Numbered from the stretch's first letter, positions 8,812-17,633 are shown. The stretch: DNA of 64,000 nucleotides from Planktothrix rubescens CCAP 1459/22 (GCA_904830895.1 LR882958.1:4979501-5043500); one strand, 5' to 3'. Notes: generated by a model from the letters alone, not told the origin. Program-made: numbers and translations.

Positions 8812-10266
8812 CTCAGAAAATAACTCATCCCAATTTCCTGAAAACTGACTATCCGGTTCTGTTTTAACTTCAAATGTTGTATTACAAGCTGGCGCTTGAG
8901 TTAATACTTGGATACATAGTTCGGCAATATCATCTCGACTAACTTGCCCTTTAATCGTATCACCTTGGGCAAATTTTAAAGCCGAACCTCCGGGCACTTC
9001 TGTTAACGCACAGGGACGAATAATAGTATAGGGAATACCGCTAGAACGAATCACATCTTCTCCTTTTAATTTCCAAGTTAAAATTCCTCCTAATTGTTCG
9101 TTTAAACGCACCGCAGGGGGTTCTTCTGCTAAATTTAATCCAGGTTTCCCTGGACGAGTTACCCCCGCCGAACTCACCTGCACAAATCGAGGTAATACTG
9201 TCCCACCATAAGCTTTAATAGACTCAATTTCTAATTGAAATAATCCAGGTTGAAATTTCGGGTTTAAAGCTCCATCATATTCAAATTTACTCAACATTAA
9301 CTGTAGGGAAAATACCTGACTAGAATCAAACGGTTTTCCATCTTTTACGGTTTTAGCTCGAAATACCGGAATTAATTCTGTAAACGGAATTCTAATCGTA
9401 ATCGGAATATTATAAACCGTATCAAAAGAATAACAATATCCCACACTATCCCAACCATCATTACAGCGAATAATAAATTTATATCGTTTTCCATCTCCTT
9501 TCACTCGTAACTCAATTCCCTGATAGTCTGATAAATCTAAAGCAGGTTCAAAATTGCGAGTTCTAATAGAAACAAAACCTCCAGAATTAGCCGTTGAAAC
9601 ATATCCCGTAAATAATCCGCCATCTGGGATTAATTTTAACGAACTTTCACTAATACCCCCCATAACAATATCATCTAATGCTCCCCAAATTTCCTTAATC
9701 TCCTCCGTGGGTTTGGTAAAATCAAACAGAATTTTATCCCCAGCTTTCTTGAGAGTTACAGGTACAGCATAAATTAAATTTTGGATGCCTTTATATTCGA
9801 CTAATTCCGGCACATCAACCACTTCCGGCATATAAAACTTAATTCCTTGATAATATTTTTCTCGATTAGGAGTATCTCCCTCCACAGGTTGAACCTTAGT
9901 TCCATTACAACAAATAATTGCAGTAACATCTTTGAAAATAGCCGAGGTTAAGGTTTCGGGAATTGTTAAATCAGCTTCAATTAATTCTACCGTATTTCCT
10001 AATATTGTTCTAGCTCTTTTAATATCCCTAACCAAACAACGCACCGTTATTCCCCGTTGTTGTAACCGTTTAACAACTCGTTTTCCCACCCCTCCGGTCG
10101 CCCCGACTACTAATATAATATTCGGTTTCTGTTGCGGTTGTTTTGTACCCATTCTCAATAAATTTTGTATCCAACTAATATTACCAATAAAAGGAACAAC
10201 CCCAAAATAAGCCAGGGTTTTTAGAAACCTTCCCCCATCCCATTTTCCTTTTTGTTGCTCTACCAT
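8797..10266 (-). CDS. SDR-family NAD(P)-binding protein with inserted CIA30 domain (HCF173-like)
   Basis: 489 residues. N-terminal Rossmann fold with ILVVGATGGVGKRVVKRL (residues about 50-67). A CIA30-type beta domain is inserted in the middle (DDIVMGGISESSL through NDGWDSVGYCYSF), after which the atypical SDR fold resumes (GEDVIRSSGIPYTIIRP). The same split architecture is known from plant HCF173, which promotes psbA translation; cyanobacterial members are less well characterised, so a role in photosystem biogenesis is inference. A hydrophobic N-terminal stretch may associate it with membranes. Stop codon lies inside the duplicated 68-bp repeat. Confidence 0.8.
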   Translation of the reverse strand: MVEQQKGKWDGGRFLKTLAYFGVVPFIGNISWIQNLLRMGTKQPQQKPNIILVVGATGGVGKRVVKRLQQRGITVRCLVRDIKRARTILGNTVELIEADLTIPETLTSAIFKDVTAIICCNGTKVQPVEGDTPNREKYYQGIKFYMPEVVDVPELVEYKGIQNLIYAVPVTLKKAGDKILFDFTKPTEEIKEIWGALDDIVMGGISESSLKLIPDGGLFTGYVSTANSGGFVSIRTRNFEPALDLSDYQGIELRVKGDGKRYKFIIRCNDGWDSVGYCYSFDTVYNIPITIRIPFTELIPVFRAKTVKDGKPFDSSQVFSLQLMLSKFEYDGALNPKFQPGLFQLEIESIKAYGGTVLPRFVQVSSAGVTRPGKPGLNLAEEPPAVRLNEQLGGILTWKLKGEDVIRSSGIPYTIIRPCALTEVPGGSALKFAQGDTIKGQVSRDDIAELCIQVLTQAPACNTTFEVKTEPDSQFSGNWDELFSELKSD

Positions 10267-10459
10267 TGCCTTCTCCCGATAATTTTGTTAAAGGACTGTG
10301 CTTAAAGATTAAGATATGTAACAAATTTAATGGTAACAGAAGAAAGCCAAAGTTTCTCAAGGTCTGTGAAATCGTCAATCCTCAAAATTATGGCCTTTCC
10401 CTTCCCCAAATAGAAATATCTGTGTTAAGGTATCTCTTGATTGTATAGAAACGGAAACA

Positions 10460-10570
10460 ATGGAAAATATTGATTTAGAAACAGCGCTCCCCGTCGGACT
10501 CGCTTTAGTGATTGTTGTAGGTAGTTTTTTGATGATGTTTACCAATTTTTGGACAACCAAGAAACGATAG
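10460..10570 (+). CDS. Small single-span membrane protein (36 aa), unrecognised
   Basis: Reads MENIDLETALPVGLALVIVV and continues with SFLMMFTNFWTTKKR before a TAG. One hydrophobic helix (about residues 11-28) is followed by a basic C-terminus, the size and layout of the small thylakoid subunits of photosystem, cytochrome or NDH complexes, but I could not match it to a named subunit. It stands alone between a divergent gene and a membrane-protein gene. No strong ribosome binding site is seen. It is called because of the clean hydrophobic design, not because of recognised homology. Confidence 0.55.
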   Translation: MENIDLETALPVGLALVIVVGSFLMMFTNFWTTKKR

Positions 10571-10653
10571 CCATTAAAAAGGCTATAATAGAGAAGTTAA
10601 AAGTATAAAAAATATTTCATCTCCAGCTATTCTCAAAAACCAGAGTTTTAATC

Positions 10654-11031
10654 ATGATAGATTTAACAACAATTGCTGAGTTTTCTCGAAATAACTGTTT
10701 GGGAATTTGTGCCTTTTTAATCCCATTTAATATATTAGCTACCTTACAAACCTTAATTTTTATTGGTCTAAATCGTCCCACCTCTCAAATCCTATTAATT
10801 TCTGGGTTTGCTAGTTTATATTCAGGATTGATGGTACTGCACGTTTTCAGTTGGTTTATGATTGGTGTGGTAATGATTCCCACCTATATCCTATTATCAC
10901 TAGGAACAACCTGTTTAGTGATTAATATTTGGGCAATTAAATCCCCTGATAATTTAAAGTATTTTATCGAAAAAATAGTTTCATTTGCTCAAAAAATACT
11001 AGGCAAATTACAGAATCCAGCTTTTAACTAA
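10654..11031 (+). CDS. Hypothetical membrane protein (125 aa)
   Basis: Three hydrophobic segments: around residues 17-37 (GICAFLIPFNILATLQTLIF), 45-65 and 68-92 (FMIGVVMIPTYILLSLGTTC). The C-terminus is short, basic and probably cytosolic. No motif or family is recognised. It follows the 36-residue membrane protein by 83 bases on the same strand; a TATAAT lies in the gap (about 10583), so it may have its own promoter. Confidence 0.65.
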   Translation: MIDLTTIAEFSRNNCLGICAFLIPFNILATLQTLIFIGLNRPTSQILLISGFASLYSGLMVLHVFSWFMIGVVMIPTYILLSLGTTCLVINIWAIKSPDNLKYFIEKIVSFAQKILGKLQNPAFN

Positions 11032-11063
11032 AGCGATGGAATCTTCTGAAACTATCCGTATTC

Positions 11064-11142
11064 ACACAGATTAAAATCTTTGAAATCTGAACACGGATTA
11101 AACGGATTACGCAGATTAACACAGATTAAAATCTTTGAAATC
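11064..11142. repeat. Direct repeat pair (24 bp)
   Basis: Two identical 24-bp copies at 11064-11087 and 11119-11142, beginning ACACAGATTAAAATC, set among AATCCGTG/CGGATT words. This is a common intergenic repeat style in cyanobacteria. No function is evident. Confidence 0.75.
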
Positions 11143-11180
11143 CGTGAAATCCGCTTAAATCCGTGATCCCGATTACCTAA

Positions 11181-11308
11181 CAAAAAAGACCAGCGCAAAA
11201 TCTCAATTGCTGGTCTGGGTTTATGGATACCGTTGTTGTTTCGATTTGAAGATACCTAAACGCCGCGTTTCTTAATCAGCCTGCGGGCATAGATTTTCAA
11301 ATCTCACA
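11181..11308 (-). ncRNA. Candidate structured small RNA with intrinsic terminator
   Basis: On the minus strand an extended -10 (TGATACAAT, box at 11320-11315) precedes a segment of about 128 bases ending in a stem GACCAGC/GCTGGTC (11215-11188) and a T6 run. Within it, GATTTGAA pairs with TTCAAATC and encloses two smaller hairpins (AAACG-CCG-CGTTT and GCC-TGC-GGGC), a compact multi-branched fold. No protein frame of note is present. It could instead be the 3' UTR and terminator of the M23 peptidase gene whose stop is at 11378. It was not matched to a named cyanobacterial RNA. Confidence 0.5.
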
Positions 11309-11377
11309 TTAACTATTGTATCAAGGGTTACTCATTTTTTTGACAAAAATTTAACTTCAGGCGGTACGAGTCAACAA

Positions 11378-11974
11378 TTAACCCCGATTAGCTTGTTGAA
11401 CTTGTTGATTATACATCGAGCGTAACACCCGACCGGGATCAACCCAGTTGCCATTATGCTTTAATCCCCAGTGTAGGTGAGGGCCCGTTGTCCGTCCACT
11501 CATCCCCACCCTAGCAATTCTCGTCCCAGAAGGAACTTGTTGACCTTCCCAGAGTTGAATTCCCCCCTGTCGGTCAATAAAATAAGTCCCTTGAGCGTTT
11601 TTTTCCACGCTACCTTGAATATGACAATAAATATGTTCCCACTGACCCGACTGAATCGCAATGCCAGTCCCGCAACGGTCATCTTGCCAAACTTCTGTCA
11701 CCGTCCCCTGCCACCAACTACGAATATAACTGCCTTGGGGGGCTGCTAAATCTAAACCATAGTGAAAACCAGACGAACGATACCCAAACGGGGAGGTATA
11801 TTCTTGAAAGCCTTCCACGGGGAAAGAAGCTCCCGACCAGTTTACACCCGTTGCCACTTCAGCATTTTGAGCTTTGGCGAACTGTTGTTTCCATCCCAGT
11901 CCCCCAAAACCCAGACCGATTAATCCTGCTAGTAAAATAAGATTACCTGGACGCAATAATTTAGATTTTGCCAT
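11378..11974 (-). CDS. M23-family metallopeptidase (LytM/NlpD-like)
   Basis: About 198 residues from the ATG at 11974, which has GAGGAG ten bases upstream; a TTG further upstream is less likely. An N-terminal hydrophobic segment (GNLILLAGLIGLGFGGLGW) is a signal peptide or anchor. The zinc endopeptidase domain shows HYGLDLAAP (HxxxD), HIYCHI and GPHLHWGL, so all metal and catalytic histidines are present. It should act in the periplasm on peptidoglycan cross-bridges during wall remodelling. It lies downstream of speE on the same strand, separated by a hairpin. Confidence 0.88.
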   Translation of the reverse strand: MAKSKLLRPGNLILLAGLIGLGFGGLGWKQQFAKAQNAEVATGVNWSGASFPVEGFQEYTSPFGYRSSGFHYGLDLAAPQGSYIRSWWQGTVTEVWQDDRCGTGIAIQSGQWEHIYCHIQGSVEKNAQGTYFIDRQGGIQLWEGQQVPSGTRIARVGMSGRTTGPHLHWGLKHNGNWVDPGRVLRSMYNQQVQQANRG

Positions 11975-12087
11975 TAATGTTTGACTCCTCAATCACTAAA
12001 AAGGGTTTATTAGTGGTATTTTTTATAAATTTTCAGTGCACAGGACTCGGGTATCGGGATGTATTGTACTAGATTTTGGTGAATTGT

Positions 12088-12122
12088 TAACACTCTCCCA
12101 CCTTCAATTATGGGAAAGTGTT
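12088..12122 (-). terminator. Possible terminator downstream of speE
   Basis: Inverted repeat AACACTCTCCCA / TGGGAAAGTGTT around a short loop, between the speE stop and the M23 peptidase start. The following T-tract on the minus strand is weak, so termination strength is uncertain. Confidence 0.45.
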
Positions 12123-12140
12123 CAAATAGATAACTATTGA

Positions 12141-13082
12141 TTAAGCATTAGCCCCTTTACCAAAGAATTTCGGCGGTTCAGCTAAGGTATAAATTTCGGT
12201 TTCAGCCGCGATCGCATCCCGCAGATGTTTGGGAACTTGTAACATTCCTAACATCGTTATCCCATCAAACATCTTTAGACCCCCGGTGGTTTGAGCTTCT
12301 AAAACCTTATCAACATTTTCCGGTTCAGGACGGGTATTAATCGGTTGGGCAGAAACGATAATAAAACTCCAGGGACTTCCGTAGGTGGAAATATAACTGG
12401 TATAGGAGTGAACATGGGGAAAAACCGTTTTCAGGGTATTCACCAGGCGGACGTGCAGTTTCATCTCATTCGGGGAAACCGGGCCAGCTTGAATTACCCC
12501 ATAGCCATCGGGGGTTAAAATTTGACGAATTTTTTCAAAATATTCCTTGGTGAACAATTTAAAAGATGGCCCATCTTCAATCGGATCGGATAAATCAGAA
12601 ATCACAATATCCCATTTTTCCTCAGTCTGATCTAAAAAGTCGATCGCATCCCCGATAATCAATTGAGTACGGGGGTCATCAAAGGCATTTTCGTGCATTT
12701 CTGGCAGATACTCTTTACAGGCTTCGACCACATCCCCATCTAAATCAATCATCGCGACACATTCAACAGTTTTCCAGCGTAAAACCTCCCGAATGGTCGC
12801 CCCTTCTCCCCCGCCCAAAACCGCAACTTTTTTAGGAGCGCCATGATAAACGGAGGCGACATGGACTAATGGCTCATGATAGAGAAATTCATCTCCGGTA
12901 CAAGATTGCCATTTACCATCAAGAACTAAGGCTTTTCCATAGGCCCCGGTTTCGACCACATACATATCTTGATAGGGGGTTTTTTTATAGACTAATACCT
13001 TGGTAATTCCATGAACATAAATATCCCAAGGTGTGATATACTCACTTACCCAAAAATCAGCTTTTAGTTCGCTACCCGACAT
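12141..13082 (-). CDS. speE: Spermidine synthase (polyamine aminopropyltransferase)
   Basis: About 313 residues from the ATG at 13082, eight bases after AGGAG. Transfers the aminopropyl group of decarboxylated S-adenosylmethionine to putrescine or a related amine. N-terminal beta domain, then the Rossmann core with VAVLGGGEGATIREVLRW, acidic MIDLDGDVV, and the catalytic ISDLSDP. Signature GGGEG and the DLSDP loop are intact. Its leader carries an intrinsic-terminator hairpin ending at the ribosome binding site (13095-13141), suggesting attenuation. Confidence 0.92.
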   Translation of the reverse strand: MSGSELKADFWVSEYITPWDIYVHGITKVLVYKKTPYQDMYVVETGAYGKALVLDGKWQSCTGDEFLYHEPLVHVASVYHGAPKKVAVLGGGEGATIREVLRWKTVECVAMIDLDGDVVEACKEYLPEMHENAFDDPRTQLIIGDAIDFLDQTEEKWDIVISDLSDPIEDGPSFKLFTKEYFEKIRQILTPDGYGVIQAGPVSPNEMKLHVRLVNTLKTVFPHVHSYTSYISTYGSPWSFIIVSAQPINTRPEPENVDKVLEAQTTGGLKMFDGITMLGMLQVPKHLRDAIAAETEIYTLAEPPKFFGKGANA

Positions 13083-13094
13083 AATCACTTCTCC

Positions 13095-13141
13095 TAAAAA
13101 AATACAGATCCAATGTTCTAGGGTAGAACATTCTGGATCTG
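13095..13141 (-). promoter_or_regulatory. Intrinsic terminator / attenuator in the speE leader
   Basis: On the minus strand an almost perfect inverted repeat (13141-13105; left arm CAGATCCAGAATGTTCTA, right arm lacking two bases) is followed by TATTTTTTT and then directly by the AGGAG box of speE. This has the form of a rho-independent terminator placed just before a ribosome binding site, as in attenuators and riboswitch expression platforms. No known aptamer was recognised upstream. Confidence 0.65.
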
Positions 13142-13229
13142 CTACAAAATGTTAAATTGGCTTAACTTAACCTTAATCTTATACTTACTAAAACGTCTCT
13201 AATTTTTAACCATTGTTCGTTTACGCCAA

Positions 13230-13665
13230 ATTGTTTGACATCCTCCCCGCCGTAAAACGGGCCGGGGTTCCTCACCACGCCATCTTTTTAGGATGGTCGC
13301 TGAATGGGGTTGACGCTTCATAGACTGTTGCTACACAAAAAGTAGTCTTATACTGTCTCCACGTCCGCTTTAAGTCTCGGAATGCCCTCCCGCGACTTTG
13401 AGTTTAACCTCGTTTACAAGTTAAACTTTTTGTTAAATTTGTTGTTAACCAATGCGTTCAAGGTTGGACTTTACCATTGCCTTACATCCGCTTCCCCTTT
13501 CTCATCGTCAACCCCACAGGACTGTCAACCTTGATATTTGTTTCGGAGTATCTTTGATAGGGTGGGTTTTTTCACACCACTGGTATGTTAACAAAAAACC
13601 ACAGCAATTCGGTAGTTTTGTTATTTATCTTAATAAAAAGCCGTCGTAGAACGACGGGGTTTTAA
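13230..13665 (-). mobile_element. Decayed IS200/IS605-like element
   Basis: One end (13238-13275) holds GACATCCTCCCCGCCG with a hairpin, and the other (13640-13665) holds the hairpin GCCGTCG-TAGAA-CGACGG; both are typical of IS605-type ends. On the minus strand between them, VKLKVAGGHSET resembles a TnpB C-terminus but is frameshifted; most of tnpB is missing. The remaining bases show no intact gene. Confidence 0.6.
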
Positions 13666-14208
13666 ACCCATTTTTTCGATAATCACAACCAACAACAGCA
13701 TAAATTTGGCAATTTTGGTCACGGGTTCTAACAAATCCTCTGCCAACTTGGGTGCATATTCAGCCAGCAAAACACCAATTCCCATAGGTAACACCTGAGC
13801 AAAAAAGATTTGTTTGCCAATTTATTGGGGTGACAACCAGGCTTCATTGGGGGAGAACTGAGCTAAAATCAGAGCAGTTAAGGGAATACTAATAATTGAC
13901 AGAATGCACACCGCAAACTGTAAACTAGCGACAAATTTCGCATTTCCCCCCCGCTTGTAGGCTTTTAAACGGAATCATCGGCGCACCCGGACAAGCAATC
14001 ATCGCCCACATCCCAATGTGTTGTGCCACCGTCAAACCTGGAATCAACATGGTTAATGCCCCTAATAAGGGCACGGCAATAAATACCGAGACTAGCGATC
14101 GCAGCATTAGAGATGGTTGTTGACATAACCAGATCACATCCTCAAACTTCCAGCGAATTGCCATCGAAAACATCAGAGCAAAGATGGTCAGTTTGGCATA
14201 ATTATTGA
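13666..14208 (-). pseudogene. Bile acid:sodium symporter-like (BASS) transporter, broken
   Basis: The 5' part reads FSMAIRWKFEDVIWLCQQPS, continuing through LIPGLTVAQHIGMWAMIACP to GGK. At the C-run near 13942-13949 the frame shifts; the second frame continues NAKFVASLQFAVCILSIISI, meets an in-frame TAA near 13823, then reads QIFFAQVLPMGIGVLLAEY and VTKIAKFMLLLVV before ending at the IS605-like relict. The 5' end meets the interspersed repeat at 14205. A frameshift, a stop and two truncations make it non-functional. Confidence 0.75.
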
Positions 14209-14525
14209 CACTCTCAGGTCTGAAGACACGCTCGATTCTGCGGACAGGATTAGTTTAATCTAATTCTCGCTACGATTGCCGCATATCGTCTACTGAGTTG
14301 ATCGGACGAAAAACCCGATCTTCCCGATACTTTTACTTTTGAATCAAAACACTTTCAGAAGATATCACTAAGCCAAATTGCGGTACGCTCCATATCCTGC
14401 CTTTACTTGCTCCTTGCTTGTCATACTGCCGTTAGAATTAAATCTAACCGTTGTTTCAGGGGAGCCGGGATTTCTCCGATACTAGGATACTTCAACACGC
14501 AGATATTTATTGTTCTTACTCATGT
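14205..14525 (-). repeat. Interspersed repeat, copy B (possible IS605-type right end)
   Basis: The reverse complement matches 49890-50231 at high identity, sharing words such as GTAAAAGTATCGGGAAGATC and the end CTGAGAGTGTCAA. A short third copy lies at 42253-42328. The unit is rich in inverted repeats and has coding-like fragments with stops, so it may be the 3' end and guide-RNA scaffold region of a tnpB element; this identification is tentative. It separates two damaged genes. Confidence 0.7.
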
Positions 14526-14876
14526 GTTCAGGGTTAGAGTTTTGTTTTCCTTGTCATAGATATTCACATAAGCCTTGTTTTCTTGTCGAAACACTCTCAC
14601 CGCATAACGGTTATTTTGAAACAACGAAGCTGTATCGGCGGTTGGGATGTCAGAGAGAGAACTGGGGGAAGGTTGATCCGAAGTTGGTATCCGAGATTGG
14701 GCTATTAACTCCTGACCATAGACTGTTTGATTCCTTGCCGCATCAGGATGGGTCATAGCCAAGGATACCGAGTCCAGTGTCACGGTTAGAATCACTGTGA
14801 AAACTGCAAGAACACTGATCAGAAAAGCCTGGCTAGAAATTCTTTTAGAAATCAGATAGGATTTTAAGGGAAACAT
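14520..14876 (-). CDS. Hypothetical exported protein, probably 3'-truncated
   Basis: 118 residues. N-terminal hydrophobic segment SQAFLISVLAVFTVILTVTL is a signal peptide or anchor; a short linker follows; the C-terminal part YAVRVFRQENKAYVNIYDKE resembles the start of a repeat-like beta domain seen in exported cyanobacterial proteins. The frame stops where the interspersed repeat copy B begins, so the C-terminus was probably lost by insertion. Function unknown. Confidence 0.5.
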   Translation of the reverse strand: MFPLKSYLISKRISSQAFLISVLAVFTVILTVTLDSVSLAMTHPDAARNQTVYGQELIAQSRIPTSDQPSPSSLSDIPTADTASLFQNNRYAVRVFRQENKAYVNIYDKENKTLTLNT

Positions 14877-15052
14877 AAATTAACTGTCCTGGATACTAAG
14901 GAGAAAAAGTAGCTGCTGATCTAATTTATCTGGATAATAGTAGTTAATCACGAACAGAATGTTGGATAATAAAGAATGACAAGTAAATTCTGCCTTACTT
15001 CTACCATGAATACTAAGACCGTAAACTATGCGCCCATGGCTCCTGTGTCTTA

Positions 15053-15805
15053 TTGGGATGCACAATTTACGATAGTCACCATAGCTTTGTCTCCAATTTA
15101 GCTGTGGATCTCTTGGAATTGCTTGATCCCCGTATAGGGGAACACATTCTCGATCTCGGTTGTGGTACAGGTAACTTGAGTTACAAAATCACAAACACCG
15201 GGGCCGAAGTTACGGGGATTGATCATGCTTCAACCATGATTAAACGAGCCAGCCAAACCTATCCCGGTCTAAATTTTTTGGTCATAGATGCCTCTAAATT
15301 AGCCTGGAAAGAACAATTTGATGCGGTGTTTTCCAATGCGGTTTTACATTGGATTAAACAACCGGAAAAAGTTATTTCTGGAGTTTGTCGAGCCTTAAAA
15401 CCCGGCGGACGTTTTATAGCAGAATTTGGCGGGAAAGGCAATATTGATACGATTATTACAGCAATTGATCAGGCTTTAGATGCTGCGGGATACCCTAAAA
15501 ATAAAACCCTGAATCCCTGGTATTTTCCAAGCATTAGCGAATATGGAATGCTTTTAGAAACTCAAGGGTTTGAGTTAAAGCTGGCAACTTTGGTGGAACG
15601 TCCCACTCCATTAACGGATGGAGACAAAGGCTTAAATAATTGGTTGAGAATGTTTGCTGGAGAATTTTTTAAAGGGATTTCAGCCTCAGAACAAATACAT
15701 ATTATGAACGATATCGAAAGTCGCTTACGTCCCAAATTATTTAAGAATGGGACTTGGATTGCTGACTACAAGCGGATTCGGATTGTAGCTAATAAAATTA
15801 AGTAG
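15053..15805 (+). CDS. Class I SAM-dependent methyltransferase, with probable 5' frameshift
   Basis: The frame gives 250 residues. SAM-binding motif I HILDLGCGTGNLSYKI, acidic EVTGIDHA, post-I region DAVFSNAVLHWIK and RALKPGGRFIAEF are complete. The only start in this frame is a TTG at 15053, in poor context. An ATG at 15006 opens another frame reading APVSYWDAQF; adding one T in the run at about 15066-15068 would join it to YDSHHSFVSN as WDAQFYDSHHSFV, the usual start of this family. So either a one-base deletion damaged the gene or the sequence has an error. Substrate unknown. Confidence 0.78.
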   Translation: MGCTIYDSHHSFVSNLAVDLLELLDPRIGEHILDLGCGTGNLSYKITNTGAEVTGIDHASTMIKRASQTYPGLNFLVIDASKLAWKEQFDAVFSNAVLHWIKQPEKVISGVCRALKPGGRFIAEFGGKGNIDTIITAIDQALDAAGYPKNKTLNPWYFPSISEYGMLLETQGFELKLATLVERPTPLTDGDKGLNNWLRMFAGEFFKGISASEQIHIMNDIESRLRPKLFKNGTWIADYKRIRIVANKIK

Positions 15806-15928
15806 TAAATTACACGGGGGAAAGGGAATATTCTAATCAATTTTATCCCTTTCCCTCTCAATAACTCAATTGTCGTAAGTCCCCGATCATTGGTATGTCG
15901 GGTTTAATATTTGCTTTACCCAATTGAT

Positions 15929-16135
15929 TCACTCAGGAAAATCCGGTAAAATCCAAGTGGGGGGCTGCGTTCTTTTCTTCCGCATCGCTTCCTCTGCCAT
16001 TTGTAACATTTGATCTAAGGATGTATTATTGATAAAGTTCTCCGTGTCTGGGATATATTCCCGATTAGGGCATTTATCCCCCAAAACACAGCCATTCACA
16101 CAGGCTTCCGCACAATTAATTGATGTTTCTATCAT
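15929..16135 (-). CDS. Small cysteine-rich protein (68 aa)
   Basis: Begins MIETSINCAEACVNGCVLGD and continues with KCPN; four cysteines (CAEAC, GC, KC) lie in the first 24 residues and could bind metal. A short helix, LDQMLQMAEEAMRKKR, follows, and the end is WILPDFPE. This looks like a conserved small cyanobacterial protein of unknown function. It stands alone between two plus-strand genes. Confidence 0.6.
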   Translation of the reverse strand: MIETSINCAEACVNGCVLGDKCPNREYIPDTENFINNTSLDQMLQMAEEAMRKKRTQPPTWILPDFPE

Positions 16136-16334
16136 CGGTTTCTCGTCTCCACGTTATCGGTGTTAGATTTAGGTTTGCTTCCAGGTTAGGATTCAAAACC
16201 CCATACCTTCTGAAGTTCGTTTTAAAAATTCTAACGTGAGTTTCAGCTAAAAAAATAGTTGATTACTAATTATATGATAGAATAGGTTGAATTGGGCAAT
16301 TTAATTAAGACTCAGATCTTTTCTCGGAGTCCCT

Positions 16335-16748
16335 ATGAGTCATTTTATCCGCCGTTTCAAAAAATTACCTTGGCTATCTTTATTACAAAGTGTCGCCTTG
16401 ACTTATTTAATAATTGCGATCGCAGAAATTTTTACCCTCTGGGGAATCACCCACTCTCCAGCATTCAAACAAATTATGCTGCTTTTATTGACTCCTCCCC
16501 TGGGGATGTTGATTATATTTGCAGTAGGGGTGGGGGTGGGAGCCCTATCAATTTATTTAATCGAAATTCAGCCCTCTAAAGTTATTCTTAATGTTGCTTG
16601 TTTATGGGCATTATTTATTAGTTTATTAATTGTTTTATTCCTCTATAAATCTATCTTTCCCCCTGTGATTTTACTTAGCACATCTCAAATCACCATTATG
16701 GGAATTTTAATCGGTCTATTTTGGAAAGGTAGACCCTATTGGCGTTGA
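16335..16748 (+). CDS. Hypothetical membrane protein (137 aa)
   Basis: Four hydrophobic helices are visible: LLQSVALTYLIIAIAEIF, IMLLLLTPPLGMLIIFAVGV, a third around NVACLWALFISLLIVLFL, and a short C-terminal one ending LIGLFWKGRPYWR. The N-terminus is basic (HFIRRFKKL). An overlapping frame starting at 16292 is not hydrophobic in a consistent way and is not called. No family recognised. Confidence 0.65.
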   Translation: MSHFIRRFKKLPWLSLLQSVALTYLIIAIAEIFTLWGITHSPAFKQIMLLLLTPPLGMLIIFAVGVGVGALSIYLIEIQPSKVILNVACLWALFISLLIVLFLYKSIFPPVILLSTSQITIMGILIGLFWKGRPYWR

Positions 16749-16926
16749 CATTCTCACCCGGTTTCGTCTTTTTTCTCCAAACCAACTTTTCCCCAGATTA
16801 GTTCCCCAGACGACTTGACAAAAATCTCGATTTAGGAGATAATATTTTTACGGCTAACATGACTATACTCTTGACTTTTTAATCAACATAGTAACCGACT
16901 CAATCCCTTAACCCTCTAAAATCCAA

Positions 16927-17616
16927 CTATTTCACCACAATCTTTAATCCTTCTCGATAATGGGCGATCGCTGTAATCACAGCAACGGAAAAATAAAACA
17001 TCCGAATTCCCCAAAAACAAACCCCCATAATTATCGTAATTAAAGTCGGAGGAATCCCGCTTACCCGCACAAATTTAGAGTTAATTTGCTGTTCCAAACG
17101 TTCTAATTCCTGCATTTGCAGTTGTCGGGTTGGAACCATCGGAAATTGTCCAGTATATAAATAAAACCCGAAAACCCCATCCTGATTAATTCTACGTTGA
17201 AGAAAAGAATCAGCTACCGTTTGCGCTTGATGGAAGGAAAGATCATCATCCTGAGCAATATCCTCGACCCAAAGATTGTATTTAACCACTTGAGGAACCG
17301 CTAAAATAATTGGAATTAAAATAATCAGAAAAACTTGACTAATTTTTCGAGCATCGGTCGTAGGTAACAAACCCGTTGCGACTCCTAATCCCATCCCCAA
17401 AATCGCAAACACTAAAATATTGAGTAAATCAATAATTTCCAAACCCCTAAGTAAATCGCCAAATATAAAAATGGGGTAAACAAATCTATGGGCGAGTTTC
17501 AGGACTAAAACCTTAATTGCGATCGCCACAACCGTCAAGACCAATGCAGAGAAAACAAACATGAAAGCGCTGATGACATAAATCGTAATCCGCTTTAGTA
17601 GTTTGGGTAAATTCAT
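16927..17616 (-). CDS. Hypothetical membrane protein (229 aa)
   Basis: Two or three N-terminal hydrophobic helices (YVISAFMFVFSALVLTVVAI; LLNILVFAILGMGLGVATG; VFLIILIPIILAVPQVV), a soluble central part of about 70 residues with a Gln-rich segment QLQMQELERLEQQ, and a C-terminal helix pair (TLITIIMGVCFWGIRMFYF). It begins 17 bases after the tlyA stop on the same strand, so the two are probably co-transcribed. Function unknown. Confidence 0.65.
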   Translation of the reverse strand: MNLPKLLKRITIYVISAFMFVFSALVLTVVAIAIKVLVLKLAHRFVYPIFIFGDLLRGLEIIDLLNILVFAILGMGLGVATGLLPTTDARKISQVFLIILIPIILAVPQVVKYNLWVEDIAQDDDLSFHQAQTVADSFLQRRINQDGVFGFYLYTGQFPMVPTRQLQMQELERLEQQINSKFVRVSGIPPTLITIIMGVCFWGIRMFYFSVAVITAIAHYREGLKIVVK

Positions 17617-17633
17617 TAAAGAGATTTAAAAGA

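Noticed and set aside
13452-13649. 65-codon plus-strand frame
   Set aside because: Lies within the decayed IS605-like element and reads through its end hairpin.
16292-16579. 95-codon frame overlapping the membrane protein at 16335
   Set aside because: Shadow frame; the overlapping frame has clear membrane helices and a better start.
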